From Nocardioides sp. BGMRC 2183 (GTDB taxonomy: Bacteria; Actinomycetota; Actinomycetes; Propionibacteriales; Nocardioidaceae): a stretch of 37,048 nucleotides of DNA. Shown here piece by piece: positions 1 to 7,820 of this stretch. Position 1 is the first letter of the stretch, and each line of letters starts with the position of its first letter. The stretch covers positions 1 to 37,048 of the forward strand of contig VSSA01000028.1 of NCBI GenBank assembly GCA_008123405.1. The letters are read 5' to 3'. The translations under genes and the position numbers were made by a program. The notes under the pieces were generated by a model. That model was not told where the DNA came from, searched no databases, and saw only the letters and a program-made list of their open reading frames with translations.

Positions 1-776
1 CCCAGCGCCGCCGGCCCGGCACCGGCGGCGACCGCCGCCCGCACCGCCGCGGTGCTGGAGAGCTCGAGCGCCGGCGCAACCTGTGTCCTGCCGGCGAGCG
101 CCCGTTCGAGCACGTCGCGGGTGCCGGAGCCGGACTCGCGGACCACCAGCGGCGTGGCCGCCAGCGTCTCGATGGTGACCCGGCGCCGCGGGCGCCGTAC
201 CCACTGGTGGTCGGCGCCGACCACCACCACGAGCTCGTCGGTGCCGACCAGACGGCGGCTCAGCCCGACCGGAGCGTCCGGACCCTCGACGAACCCGAGG
301 ACCACCTCACCGGCGGCCACCATCGCGGCCACCTTGTCGCTGTTGGTGGCCGTCATCGTGACCTCCGACGGCGCCCGGCCCGAGCGCACCTGGTGAGCCC
401 GCCATCCCACCAGCCACCCGGGCAGCAGGTGCTCGGCGATGGTCAGGCTCGCCGCAACGGCCAGGTGGCCGCGACGGTCCGAGCGGAGCGCAGTGATGCC
501 GGCATCCAACTCGTGAGCGGCCTCGAGCACCCGGCCCGCCCACTGCACGACCAGCTCACCGGTCGAGGTGAGCGCCGACCCGCGGGCGCTGCGGTGCAGC
601 AGCGGCTCCCCGATCAGCGACTCCATGGTCCGCAGCCGCGAGGAGGCCGCCTGCTGGCTGATCCCGAGTTCGGCCGCCGCGGCCCCGAGGCTGCCCCGGT
701 CGGCCACGGTGACCAGCAGCTCCAACGCCCGCAGCTCGGGAACGTGCGAGCCCAGACCCCCGGACGCCAGTGCCAT
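1..776 (-). CDS. LysR-family transcriptional regulator (3' end outside window)
   Basis: The visible 258 residues are the N-terminal part of a LysR-type regulator; the C-terminus lies beyond base 1. The winged helix-turn-helix occupies about residues 14-72 (ELRALELLVTVADRGSL, then ELGISQQAASSRLRTME), followed by the start of the periplasmic-binding-like effector domain, including the family's typical ESGSGTRDVLE stretch near residue 216. ATG at 776 is the only usable start, because an in-frame stop lies five codons upstream. The gene is divergent from the ferredoxin reductase gene at 862, with an inverted repeat between them at 788-808, so it probably regulates itself and that neighbour. The overall form resembles CbbR/CysB-like LysR proteins, but the effector cannot be named. 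Confidence 0.9.
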   Translation of the reverse strand, partial: MALASGGLGSHVPELRALELLVTVADRGSLGAAAAELGISQQAASSRLRTMESLIGEPLLHRSARGSALTSTGELVVQWAGRVLEAAHELDAGITALRSDRRGHLAVAASLTIAEHLLPGWLVGWRAHQVRSGRAPSEVTMTATNSDKVAAMVAAGEVVLGFVEGPDAPVGLSRRLVGTDELVVVVGADHQWVRRPRRRVTIETLAATPLVVRESGSGTRDVLERALAGRTQVAPALELSSTAAVRAAVAAGAGPAAL

Positions 777-787
777 GCCGGCATTGT

Positions 788-808
788 GTCACAAACCTGG
801 CTTGTGAC
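788..808. promoter_or_regulatory. Inverted repeat, candidate LysR operator
   Basis: GTCACAA (788-794) and TTGTGAC (802-808) form a perfect 7-bp inverted repeat with a 7-nt spacer. It lies in the 85-bp gap between the divergent LysR gene (start 776) and the reductase gene (start 862). LysR proteins usually bind interrupted dyads of this size (T-N11-A class) in such a position. Binding is inferred. Confidence 0.6.
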
Positions 809-861
809 TTGCCAAGGTTGTCCTCGTTCCGCGTGCCGCCTCGGCTCCAGAGACTGGTGTC

Positions 862-2196
862 ATGACTCTTCGTGTTGCGATCGTGGGCGGCGGCCCGGCC
901 GGCATCTACGCGGCCGACATCCTGACCAAGTCCGAGACCGCCGTCTCGGTGGACCTGATCGAGCGGCTCCCGGCACCCTTCGGCCTGGTCCGCTACGGCG
1001 TCGCGCCGGACCACCCGCGCATCAAGGAGATCATCAAGGCCCTGCAGCGGGTGCTGGCCAAGCCCGAGGTGCGTTTCCTCGGCAACGTCGACTTCGGGGT
1101 CGACGTCAAGCTCGAGGACCTGCGCGAGTTCTACGATGCCGTGATCGTGGCCACCGGCGCGATGGCCGACCGCGACCTCGACATCCCCGGCGAGGAGCTC
1201 TCCCACGGCGCCGCCGACTTCGTCTCCTGGTACGACGCCCACCCGGACGTCCCCACCACCTGGCCGCTCGACGCGCCCAGCGTCGCGGTGATCGGCGTCG
1301 GCAACGTCGCCCTCGACGTCGCCCGGGTGCTGGCCAAGACCGGCGAGGAGATGCTCAGCACCGACATCCCCGCCCACGTCCACGCCGGGCTCGCCGCCAA
1401 GACCACCACCGATGTGCACGTCTTCGCCCGCCGCGGCCCGGCGTATGCGAAGTTCTCCCCGCTGGAGCTGCGCGAGCTCAACCACTCCCCCAACGTCGAG
1501 GTGATCGTGCACCCCGAGGGCTTCGACGTCGACGAGCACGGCATGGCCCACATCGCCGAGCACAAGGCCCAGAAGATGGTGCTGAACACGCTGGCCAACT
1601 GGGTGGGCCGCGAGCCCGAGGGCAAACCGCACCGGATCCACCTGCACTTCGCCGAGGCGCCCGTCGAGATCCTCGGCGACCAGCGCGGGGTGACCACGCT
1701 GCGCACCGAGCGCACCCACTCCCCGAACGCGGACGGCAGCGTGGAGGGCACCGGCGAGATCACCGACTGGGACGTCCAGGCCGTCTACCGCGCTGTCGGC
1801 TACCGCAGCAGCGCGCTGCCCGGCCTCCCCTTCGACGACCGCGCCGCGGTGATCCCGAACGACGGCGGCCGGGTGCTCGACCTCGACGGTCGGCCGATCC
1901 CGGGCACCTACGTCACGGGCTGGATCAAGCGCGGCCCGGTCGGCCTGATCGGCCACACCAAGAGCGACGCGGCCGAGACCGTCGGCCACCTGCTCGCCGA
2001 GACCACCGCCACCGCCACCGCGCGGGAGCCGGGCGACGTCGACGCGTACTTCGCCGAGCGTGGGGTCCGGGTCGCCACGCACGAGTCGTGGGAGCTGCTG
2101 GACCAGCACGAGATCGCGCTCGGTGAGGCCGAGGGCCGGCTCCGGATCAAGGTCGGCGACCGCGCCGAGATGCTGCGGGTGGGAACATCGGCCTAG
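862..2196 (+). CDS. fprA: FprA-type ferredoxin/NADP+ reductase (FAD)
   Basis: This 444-residue flavoprotein belongs to the adrenodoxin-reductase-like family, which transfers electrons between NADPH and ferredoxins, often for cytochromes P450. The FAD-binding Rossmann motif VAIVGGGPAGIYAAD is at residues 5-19. The family signature APFGLVRYGVAPDHPRIKEI follows near residue 47, and the NADP-binding motif VIGVGNVALDVARVL near 143. A C-terminal GWIKRGPVGLIGHTKSDA segment matches the FAD-contacting end of the family. Length agrees with mycobacterial FprA (about 450). No ferredoxin gene adjoins it; the only P450 in the window is about 18 kb away. Regulation by the divergent LysR is likely from the dyad at 788-808. 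Confidence 0.93.
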   Translation: MTLRVAIVGGGPAGIYAADILTKSETAVSVDLIERLPAPFGLVRYGVAPDHPRIKEIIKALQRVLAKPEVRFLGNVDFGVDVKLEDLREFYDAVIVATGAMADRDLDIPGEELSHGAADFVSWYDAHPDVPTTWPLDAPSVAVIGVGNVALDVARVLAKTGEEMLSTDIPAHVHAGLAAKTTTDVHVFARRGPAYAKFSPLELRELNHSPNVEVIVHPEGFDVDEHGMAHIAEHKAQKMVLNTLANWVGREPEGKPHRIHLHFAEAPVEILGDQRGVTTLRTERTHSPNADGSVEGTGEITDWDVQAVYRAVGYRSSALPGLPFDDRAAVIPNDGGRVLDLDGRPIPGTYVTGWIKRGPVGLIGHTKSDAAETVGHLLAETTATATAREPGDVDAYFAERGVRVATHESWELLDQHEIALGEAEGRLRIKVGDRAEMLRVGTSA

Positions 2197-2204
2197 TGAC
2201 GCCG

Positions 2205-2210
2205 TAGGTT
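2205..2210 (+). promoter_or_regulatory. Candidate leaderless -10 (TAGGTT)
   Basis: TAGGTT fits the actinobacterial -10 form TANNNT and sits 6 nt before the GTG at 2217, which has no Shine-Dalgarno sequence. Transcription would start at or next to the start codon, giving the dehydrogenase gene its own promoter just after the fprA stop. Confidence 0.45.
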
Positions 2211-2216
2211 GGCCCG

Positions 2217-3215
2217 GTGAGCGCACCACCCAACCCGGCCCCACACCCGACCGAGCGATCCGACCAGGGCACGGTGCTGCTGGTGCCGCCGCTGAGTCCG
2301 GCGCTGGCGGACGCGGTCGCTGCGTCGTACCGGACCGTGCGGTGGCCCGAGACGGACCACGAGACCTTCCTGGCCGAGCACGCAGCCGACATCGTCGCCA
2401 TCGTGTGCACCAACAGCGGCGCGGTCCCGGCGAGGTTGATCGACGCGCTGCCACGGTTGGGGATCGTGGCCAACCACGGCGTCGGCTACGACAACGTCGA
2501 CCTGGACACCGCCCTGCCCCGGGGCGTGCTGGTCACCCACACCCCCGACGTGCTCGACGACGCGGTGGCCGAGACGGCGCTTGCCCTGCTCCTGGCGGTA
2601 CGACGCCAGGTGGTCGCCGCGGACCGGTTCGTCCGGGAGGGGCGCTGGCCCCAGGGTCCCTTCCCGCTGACCGATCAGGTCGCCGGGAGCACGGTCGGCA
2701 TCCTGGGCATGGGCCGGATCGGCGGCGCCGTCGCGACCCGGCTCGAGGCGTTCGGGGCCTCGGTGCGCTACCACAACCGCCGTCAGGTGCCCGGCTCCCG
2801 CCTCCCCTATGCGGAGTCGCCCGCCGCGCTGGCCGCCGAGGTGGACTCGTTGATCGTGGTGGTGCCGGGGGGTTCCTCGACGGAGGGCCTGGTCGACGCC
2901 GAGGTGCTCGATGCGCTCGGTCCCGACGGGGTGCTGATCAACATCGCCCGCGGCTCGGTGGTGGACCAGGACGCCCTGATCGAGGCGCTGGAGGGTGGTC
3001 GGATCCGGGGTGCGGGGCTCGACGTCTTCCGCGACGAGCCGCACGTGCCCACCACCCTGACCGAGCGCGAGGACGTGGTGCTGCTGCCCCACGTCGCCTC
3101 CGGCACCCACGCCACCCGAGCTGCGATGGAGCGGCTCACCCTGGACAACCTGCACGCCTGGATGCGGGGGGAGCCGCTGCTCACCCCGATCCCCGAGTTG
3201 CGGGACCGGACATGA
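2217..3215 (+). CDS. D-2-hydroxyacid dehydrogenase (NAD(P)-dependent)
   Basis: The 332-residue protein has the complete D-isomer-specific 2-hydroxyacid dehydrogenase layout. A split substrate-binding domain is interrupted by a nucleotide-binding domain with GILGMGRIGGAVA (about residues 161-173). The catalytic triad is present: Arg245 in NIARGSVVD, Glu274 in RDEPHVP and His292 in LLPHVASGTH. The N-terminal HGVGYDNVDLD motif is typical of glyoxylate/hydroxypyruvate reductases, which reduce 2-oxoacids to D-2-hydroxyacids in the cytosol; the exact substrate cannot be read from sequence. The GTG start lies 20 bp after the fprA stop and has a leaderless-type -10 (2205-2210) rather than a ribosome binding site. 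It converges with the RDD gene, leaving 13 bp between the stops. Confidence 0.93.
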   Translation: MSAPPNPAPHPTERSDQGTVLLVPPLSPALADAVAASYRTVRWPETDHETFLAEHAADIVAIVCTNSGAVPARLIDALPRLGIVANHGVGYDNVDLDTALPRGVLVTHTPDVLDDAVAETALALLLAVRRQVVAADRFVREGRWPQGPFPLTDQVAGSTVGILGMGRIGGAVATRLEAFGASVRYHNRRQVPGSRLPYAESPAALAAEVDSLIVVVPGGSSTEGLVDAEVLDALGPDGVLINIARGSVVDQDALIEALEGGRIRGAGLDVFRDEPHVPTTLTEREDVVLLPHVASGTHATRAAMERLTLDNLHAWMRGEPLLTPIPELRDRT

Positions 3216-3228
3216 CCACGGAGGCGGG

Positions 3229-3756
3229 TCAGCGCACGTCGACCTGCTCGGTGTCGACCTCGCCCCGCTGCCCCAGGTAGGCAGAGAGCGGGGCCGGGAG
3301 CTCGGCGGGCCGATCGCCCCAGTCGTAGACGACCGCGGTCCGCGCGACCAGGTCGTGCAGGGCACGGTGGTCGCGGCGCAGCAAGATCGGCAGCAGGCCG
3401 ATCGCGAACAGGGCGCTGACCGGGAGCAGCAGCACGCGGAGCACCGCCTGTGAACCGCGCACCACCCCGCCGTCACGGTCGACGACCTTGAGGCCGACCA
3501 GGGCCTGCCCGACGCTGCGCCCGGAGACCGCGGTGGCGACCATCAGGTAGAGGGCACCCCAGATCAGGAGGACCAGGGTCGCCGGGACGCCGGCCACCTC
3601 CTCCAGGTCGGCGTGGATCAGGACCCGCGCCAAGAACGCCACGAGCGCGGCTCCGAGGGTGTAGGTCGCGACCACGAAGCCGACGTCGGCCGCGGCCCCC
3701 AGGGTGCGGCTGATCGGTCCGGCATAGCGGCCGGTGACGCTCGACCGGGCCTTCAC
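3229..3756 (-). CDS. RDD-family membrane protein
   Basis: The 175-residue protein is an RDD-domain membrane protein, a family of uncertain function with proposed transport roles. It opens with GRYAGPISRTLGAAAD, the family's initial Arg/Asp segment. Hydrophobic helices follow near residues 24-46, 57-77 and 108-128. Between the last two is GRSVGQALVGLKVVDRDGG, and after them RRDHRALHDLVARTAVV, both characteristic of RDD domains. The start is GTG at 3756, overlapping the preceding repeat-protein stop by GTGA, so the two are translationally coupled. In related actinobacteria, as I recall, the Asp/Leu repeat region and the RDD domain are often one polypeptide; here they are two overlapping genes. 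Confidence 0.88.
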   Translation of the reverse strand: MKARSSVTGRYAGPISRTLGAAADVGFVVATYTLGAALVAFLARVLIHADLEEVAGVPATLVLLIWGALYLMVATAVSGRSVGQALVGLKVVDRDGGVVRGSQAVLRVLLLPVSALFAIGLLPILLRRDHRALHDLVARTAVVYDWGDRPAELPAPLSAYLGQRGEVDTEQVDVR

Positions 3757-4241
3757 CGCTCGGCCCCGGCCGGCTCCACCGCGTCCACCAGGCGGGCAGG
3801 TCCCGGCTGCGCCAACGGCTCGCGTCGCAACAAGCGGTTCACCAGACCGGCCACCACCGCGTCCAGGCCGACGACCTGGCGCCGCGCCACGTCCAGGCTG
3901 CGACCGGCCAGGTGACCGGTGGTCTCGGCGACCACGTCGGGGATGCCGGCACGCCGCACCAACGACTCCAGGTCGACGTCGGCGATCAGGGCCTCGATGT
4001 CGGCTCGGGCCAAGAGGCGGTTGATGTCGACACGGTCCAGCAGCCGGTTCGGGTCGATCCGGTCCAGAAGACGGTCGGGATCGATGCGGTCGAGTAGGTG
4101 GTTGACGTCGACGTGATCGAGCAGCGCGTCCACGTCGATGTGGTCGAGCACCACCTCCGGCGGCACTGCATCCACCACCCGACCGGTGACCGCCCCGACG
4201 GCGCGGCCCAGGAAGCCCGGTGGATTCGTGTTGCTCACCAT
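3753..4241 (-). CDS. Nonapeptide-repeat protein partnered with RDD protein
   Basis: This 162-residue protein has no recognised enzymatic domain. Residues 34-96 are seven back-to-back nine-residue repeats of the form x-[IVA]-D-[VPIL]-[DNE]-x-L-[LIV]-[DAR], for example RIDPDRLLD and RIDPNRLLD. The Leu/Ile and Asp spacing suggests a regular amphipathic helical or solenoid array. A conserved-looking linker follows (TTGHLAGRSLDVARRQVVGLDAVV, positions 107-130 approximately), then a Pro/Ala-rich tail. There is no signal peptide or membrane segment, so it is probably cytoplasmic or held at the membrane through the RDD partner, whose start overlaps its stop. It is divergent from the cardiolipin synthase gene. 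Function unknown; an oligomerisation or scaffold role is my inference. Confidence 0.75.
   Translation of the reverse strand: MVSNTNPPGFLGRAVGAVTGRVVDAVPPEVVLDHIDVDALLDHVDVNHLLDRIDPDRLLDRIDPNRLLDRVDINRLLARADIEALIADVDLESLVRRAGIPDVVAETTGHLAGRSLDVARRQVVGLDAVVAGLVNRLLRREPLAQPGPARLVDAVEPAGAER
3954..4142 (-). repeat. Seven tandem 27-bp coding repeats
   Basis: In-frame 27-bp units encode the seven nonapeptides of the preceding gene (residues 34-96). The DNA of neighbouring units is similar but not identical (recurring ggtcgatc/ggtcgac words), so the array is diverged rather than a recent expansion. Confidence 0.75.
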
Positions 4242-4320
4242 CCGAGGCTCCCACGAACAGGGTCCGCACGGTGTGAGCCCCGCCGTCGCACGCGCGCCCG
4301 GCGCCAGCGCCGAGATCTCC

Positions 4321-4326
4321 TAGGGT
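4321..4326 (+). promoter_or_regulatory. Candidate leaderless -10 (TAGGGT) for cardiolipin synthase
   Basis: TAGGGT matches TANNNT and ends 7 nt before the ATG at 4334, which lacks a Shine-Dalgarno sequence. The short region just upstream (about 4300-4313) is a GC palindrome, CGGCGC-CA-GCGCCG. Confidence 0.45.
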
Positions 4327-4333
4327 GTGCGCC

Positions 4334-5806
4334 ATGGAACCCGTCACCGTCGCCGCTGTGATCACCTGGATCATCGTGATCCTGGAGGTCGGGCTCAGGA
4401 TCATCGCCCTCGGCGTCATCCCCGCCAGCCGCAAGCCGTCGACCGGGATGGCCTGGCTGCTGCTGATCCTGATCGAGCCGATCGTCGGGTTCACCATCTT
4501 CCTGCTCTTCGGCCGCACCCGGCTCGAGGGCAAGCGGGTACGGCGTCAGCGCGACGCGATCAGCGAGATCCGGGCACGTGCCGACGCGTTGCCGCTCAGC
4601 TTCGACGACCAGCTGCTGCGGCCCTCACACCGCACCGTCGCGGCACTGAACCACCGGCTGGGGTCGCTGCCGCTCACCGGCGGCAACGAGGTGCAGCTCT
4701 GGCCCGACTATGCCGGCGTGATCAAGGAGATGGCCGCCGAGGTCGACCGTGCGCAGGCCCACGTGCACGTGGAGTTCTACATCACCGCGTGGGACGAGGT
4801 GACCGATCCGCTGTTCTCCGCGCTGGTCCGCGCCACCGACCGCGGGGTCGACGTACGGCTCCTCTTCGACCACCTCGGGTCCCGCGGTATCCCCGGCTAT
4901 CAGGACATGCTGGCCAAGCTGGAGAAGACCGCCATCCAGTGGCGTCCGATGCTGCCGATCCAACCGCTGAAGGGCACGTTCCGCCGCCCGGACCTGCGCA
5001 ACCACCGCAAGATCCTGGTGGTGGACGGCAGTGTCGGCTACACCGGCTCGCTGAACATGACCGAGCCCGGCTACAACAAGCCGAAGAACCACAAGCTCGG
5101 CCGCGAGTGGGTGGAGCTGATGGTCCGACTCGAGGGCCCGGTCGTGGGCGCCCTCAACGCGGTCTTCGCCTCCGACTGGTACGTCGAGACCGGCGAGGTG
5201 GTCGACCTGGTGCCGGTGCTCGGTGAGCCGGACGCCCGTGACGACGAGATCTTCGACGTGCCGTGCCAGGTGGTGCCCAGCGGGCCGGGGATCGTCGCCG
5301 AGAACAACCTGCGGATGTTCACCTCGCTGATCTACGCCGCCACCGAGCGGATCTCGCTCACCTCGCCCTACTTCGTCCCCGACGAGTCGCTGCTCTACGC
5401 GGTGACCACCGCCGCGCAGCGCGGTGTGGACGTCGAGCTCTTCGTCAGCGAGGTCTCCGACCAGTTCATGGTCGGCCACGCCCAGGCCTCCTACTACCGC
5501 GCACTGCTCGAGGCGGGGGTGCGGATCTACCTCTACCCGGCGCCGTTCGTCCTGCACGCCAAGCACTTCACCGTCGACGACGACATGGCGGTGGTCGGCT
5601 CCAGCAACATGGACATGCGCTCCTTCGGCCTCAACTACGAGGTCAGCCTGATGATGCCGGACCGCAACGTGGTGGCCCGGATGCGGACCGTCGAGGACAG
5701 CTACCGCGCGCTGTCCAAGGAGCTCACCTTGGAGGAGTGGAGCGAGCGCCCCGCCATCACCCGGTACGTCGACAACGTGATGCGCCTGACCGCGGCGCTG
5801 CAGTGA
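4334..5806 (+). CDS. cls: Cardiolipin synthase (phospholipase D superfamily)
   Basis: This 490-residue membrane enzyme has the bacterial cardiolipin synthase layout. Two N-terminal transmembrane helices (about residues 4-26 and 36-57, ending in LLFGRTRLEGKR) precede two phospholipase D domains. The first HKD motif is H224-x-K226-x4-D231 in NHRKILVVDG; the second is H408-x-K410-x4-D415 in HAKHFTVDDDMAVVGSSNMD. These residues carry out phosphatidyl transfer on phosphatidylglycerol or CDP-diacylglycerol. ATG at 4334 is chosen over the in-frame GTG at 4325 because a leaderless -10 lies just before it and the TM helix starts directly after. Actinobacteria commonly use a CDP-alcohol-transferase cardiolipin synthase instead, so this PLD type may be additional. 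It converges with the GNAT gene, 13 bp between stops. Confidence 0.94.
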   Translation: MEPVTVAAVITWIIVILEVGLRIIALGVIPASRKPSTGMAWLLLILIEPIVGFTIFLLFGRTRLEGKRVRRQRDAISEIRARADALPLSFDDQLLRPSHRTVAALNHRLGSLPLTGGNEVQLWPDYAGVIKEMAAEVDRAQAHVHVEFYITAWDEVTDPLFSALVRATDRGVDVRLLFDHLGSRGIPGYQDMLAKLEKTAIQWRPMLPIQPLKGTFRRPDLRNHRKILVVDGSVGYTGSLNMTEPGYNKPKNHKLGREWVELMVRLEGPVVGALNAVFASDWYVETGEVVDLVPVLGEPDARDDEIFDVPCQVVPSGPGIVAENNLRMFTSLIYAATERISLTSPYFVPDESLLYAVTTAAQRGVDVELFVSEVSDQFMVGHAQASYYRALLEAGVRIYLYPAPFVLHAKHFTVDDDMAVVGSSNMDMRSFGLNYEVSLMMPDRNVVARMRTVEDSYRALSKELTLEEWSERPAITRYVDNVMRLTAALQ

Positions 5807-5819
5807 GCGCTCGCGACCT

Positions 5820-6125
5820 CTAGGAGCCGGCGCCGTACACCAGGTCGGCGTAGTCCGGGTGCCGCTCGATCCAGGCCTTGATGAACGGGCAGAGCGGCAT
5901 CACCGCCCGCTCCCCGGTCGCCCGGACGTCGTCGAGGGCGAATCGGGCCAGCGCCCCGCCGACGCCACGGCCCTCGAACTCCGAGTCGACCTCGGTGTGG
6001 GTGAACACGATCAGGTCGGTGGCCAGCTGATACTCGGCGAAGCCTGCGAGTCGCCCGTCGAGGTGCGCTTCGTAGCGGGAGCTGTCGGGGACATGCGTCA
6101 CCACGGGACTGGTCTGCTCGTTCAT
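5820..6125 (-). CDS. Small GNAT-type N-acetyltransferase (NATD1/YidJ-like)
   Basis: At 101 residues this is a minimal GCN5-related acetyltransferase of the short PF14542 group. It has the acetyl-CoA-binding signature EGRGVGGALARFALDDVR (about residues 51-68) after a beta hairpin (FAEYQLATDLIVFTHTEVD). The group's C-terminal CPFIKAWIERHPDYADLV motif is intact. The substrate of this group is unknown. It is the last gene of the five-gene minus-strand operon. Its ATG overlaps the AI-2E gene stop by ATGA, so translation is probably coupled. The family is usually found alone, so its place behind four membrane-protein genes may be incidental. Confidence 0.88.
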   Translation of the reverse strand: MNEQTSPVVTHVPDSSRYEAHLDGRLAGFAEYQLATDLIVFTHTEVDSEFEGRGVGGALARFALDDVRATGERAVMPLCPFIKAWIERHPDYADLVYGAGS

Positions 6126-7234
6126 GCGGTCGCCTCCTGGGAGTGGTCGGTCGGGTCGTCGGGCTGTTGCTGGTTCCGTTGGTCCAACGGTGCCCCGATC
6201 AGGCCCGACACCCAACGGGCCGAGGGATCGACGTCGACGAAGAGCGTCTTGACCAGGAGCGTGAGCGGGACCGCCAGCACGGCCCCCAACGGCCCGAGGA
6301 TCCACGCCCACACCACCAGCGACAAGAAGGTGATGCTGGCCGAGATCCCGACGGCGTCGCCGACGAGCTTGGGCTGGATGATCGACTGGATCACCAGGTT
6401 GATCAGGCAGTAAGCCACGATCACACCGATCATCAGCCCCGGTCCGCCCTCGAGCAGCGCCAGGATCGCCGGTGGGATCAGGCCGATGATGAAGCCGATG
6501 TTGGGGATGTAGTTGGTGATGAAGGCGAGCAGGCCCCAGAGCAGCGCGGCGGGCACCCCGAGCGCCCACAGCACCGCGGTGTCGATCACCGCCACGACCA
6601 GGCCGAACGCCGTGGAGACCACGAGATAGCGCCGGGTACCCCGAGCGAAGGACCCCATCGCCTCGGTGAAGGCGGCCCGATCGGGTCGGACCCGCTCCAG
6701 GTGCCGGACGAACGGATCGGCGTCGAGGCAGATGAAGAGCACCAGCGCGACCACGAAGCCGAGGTTGGTGACCAGGGAGAGCACCGTGCCGAGGATCGAG
6801 CCGATGAAGCTGCTCAGCCGCCCGAGGTCGACGTCGTCGAGCAGCGTGGCGACCTGGGTGTCGGCGACACCGAGACGGTGCAACAGGCTCTGGATGTCGC
6901 CCAGCACGTCGCTGAGCTCGGCCCGATACTCCGGCACCAGCTCGGCGAACTGCGCCAGCGCGATGACCAGCGATCCGCACAGCGCCAGCAGCCCGACGTA
7001 CACGACCAGCAGGGCCAGGATCGTGCCCAGCCAGCGCGGCAGGCCCCGGCGGGTGATCCAGGTCCGCAACGGGTCGGCCGCGATCGCCAGCATCAGCGCC
7101 AGGAACGCCGGTCCGACGATCCCCGAGACCGCCTTGAGGCCGGCGACCGTGACGACGGCCGCGGCCAGGCCGATCAGGATCACCACGCCCCGGGGCAGTG
7201 GGTTGATCACCGGGGTGGGGGGTTGCTCGCTCAT
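6122..7234 (-). CDS. AI-2E family transporter
   Basis: The 370-residue polytopic membrane protein belongs to the AI-2E exporter/UPF0118 family, which includes putative autoinducer-2 exporters and Na+/H+ antiporter-like proteins. About eight hydrophobic segments are visible: two near the N-terminus (15-35, 38-55), one at 65-90, then after a soluble region (92-140) five more between residues 145 and 340. The family motifs FITNYIPNIGFIIGLIPP and IQPKLVGDAVGISASITFLS are intact. The C-terminal 25 residues are hydrophilic. It overlaps both neighbours by ATGA (7231-7234 and 6122-6125), showing tight operon structure. Substrate cannot be determined from sequence. Confidence 0.92.
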   Translation of the reverse strand: MSEQPPTPVINPLPRGVVILIGLAAAVVTVAGLKAVSGIVGPAFLALMLAIAADPLRTWITRRGLPRWLGTILALLVVYVGLLALCGSLVIALAQFAELVPEYRAELSDVLGDIQSLLHRLGVADTQVATLLDDVDLGRLSSFIGSILGTVLSLVTNLGFVVALVLFICLDADPFVRHLERVRPDRAAFTEAMGSFARGTRRYLVVSTAFGLVVAVIDTAVLWALGVPAALLWGLLAFITNYIPNIGFIIGLIPPAILALLEGGPGLMIGVIVAYCLINLVIQSIIQPKLVGDAVGISASITFLSLVVWAWILGPLGAVLAVPLTLLVKTLFVDVDPSARWVSGLIGAPLDQRNQQQPDDPTDHSQEATA

Positions 7235-7818
7235 GCCTGCTCCTCCGTGGGCTCGGCGCTCGGATCCGCAGCGGGTGCAGCGGTTGGGTCGGTGTGGGTG
7301 TGGGACTCGCGTGCTTGGGTGATGCGGGTGCGGATGACGCTGGCGAGCAGCGAGCCTCCCGCAGCCACGAAGACCAGGTCGAAGGCCATCTGGGCGGAGA
7401 CCATGGCGCGGGCGGTCTGCCCGGCGGCGTGGACGTCGCCGAGGCCGACCGTGGTGAGCACCTGGAGGGTGAAGTAGAGCGAGTCGGTGCGCGTCTCCAG
7501 GTCGCCCATCTCTCCGGGCCGGATGACCTCCAGCGCGTAGTAGCCGAAGGCGAAGACGGCCACCACCAGCATTGCCAGGATGATCAGCAGCGGCAGACGG
7601 ACCTCGGCGTCGGTGTAGAAGTGGCGCCGGAGTTGACCGATCATCGCCCAGGCCAGCAGCGCGACCCCGATCACGGTCAGCCCGACTGGGCGAAGCAGCT
7701 CGCCCTCGGTGAGCTTCACCGGCACCGCGTAGTAGGCGACCAGCACGCCCACGCCGCCGACCAACACGCGTGCCCACGACATGTGCGCAGCGCCGCGGCT
7801 CGGACGGGTCCGGCTCAT
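7231..7818 (-). CDS. Ion channel protein (2TM potassium-channel type)
   Basis: The 195-residue protein has four hydrophobic segments (about 16-34, 42-60, 76-97 and 137-157). The last two flank a pore loop with filter TTVGLGDV (residues 122-129), a variant of the potassium filter TVGYGD in which Leu replaces Tyr. The preceding TDSLYFTLQVLTT is the usual pore helix. The last 30 residues are Pro/Ala/Glu-rich and disordered. ATG at 7818 starts 2 bp after the upstream phosphatase stop; an internal ATG at codon 13 is an alternative. It lies mid-operon in a set of membrane proteins. Selectivity for K+ is expected from the family, but the Tyr-to-Leu change makes it less certain. Confidence 0.87.
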   Translation of the reverse strand: MSRTRPSRGAAHMSWARVLVGGVGVLVAYYAVPVKLTEGELLRPVGLTVIGVALLAWAMIGQLRRHFYTDAEVRLPLLIILAMLVVAVFAFGYYALEVIRPGEMGDLETRTDSLYFTLQVLTTVGLGDVHAAGQTARAMVSAQMAFDLVFVAAGGSLLASVIRTRITQARESHTHTDPTAAPAADPSAEPTEEQA

Positions 7819-7820
7819 CC

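Noticed and set aside
207-2126. Long plus-strand frame (639 codons) overlapping LysR and fprA
   Set aside because: High-GC shadow frame: Arg/Pro/Gly-rich, no domain, overlaps two well-supported genes.
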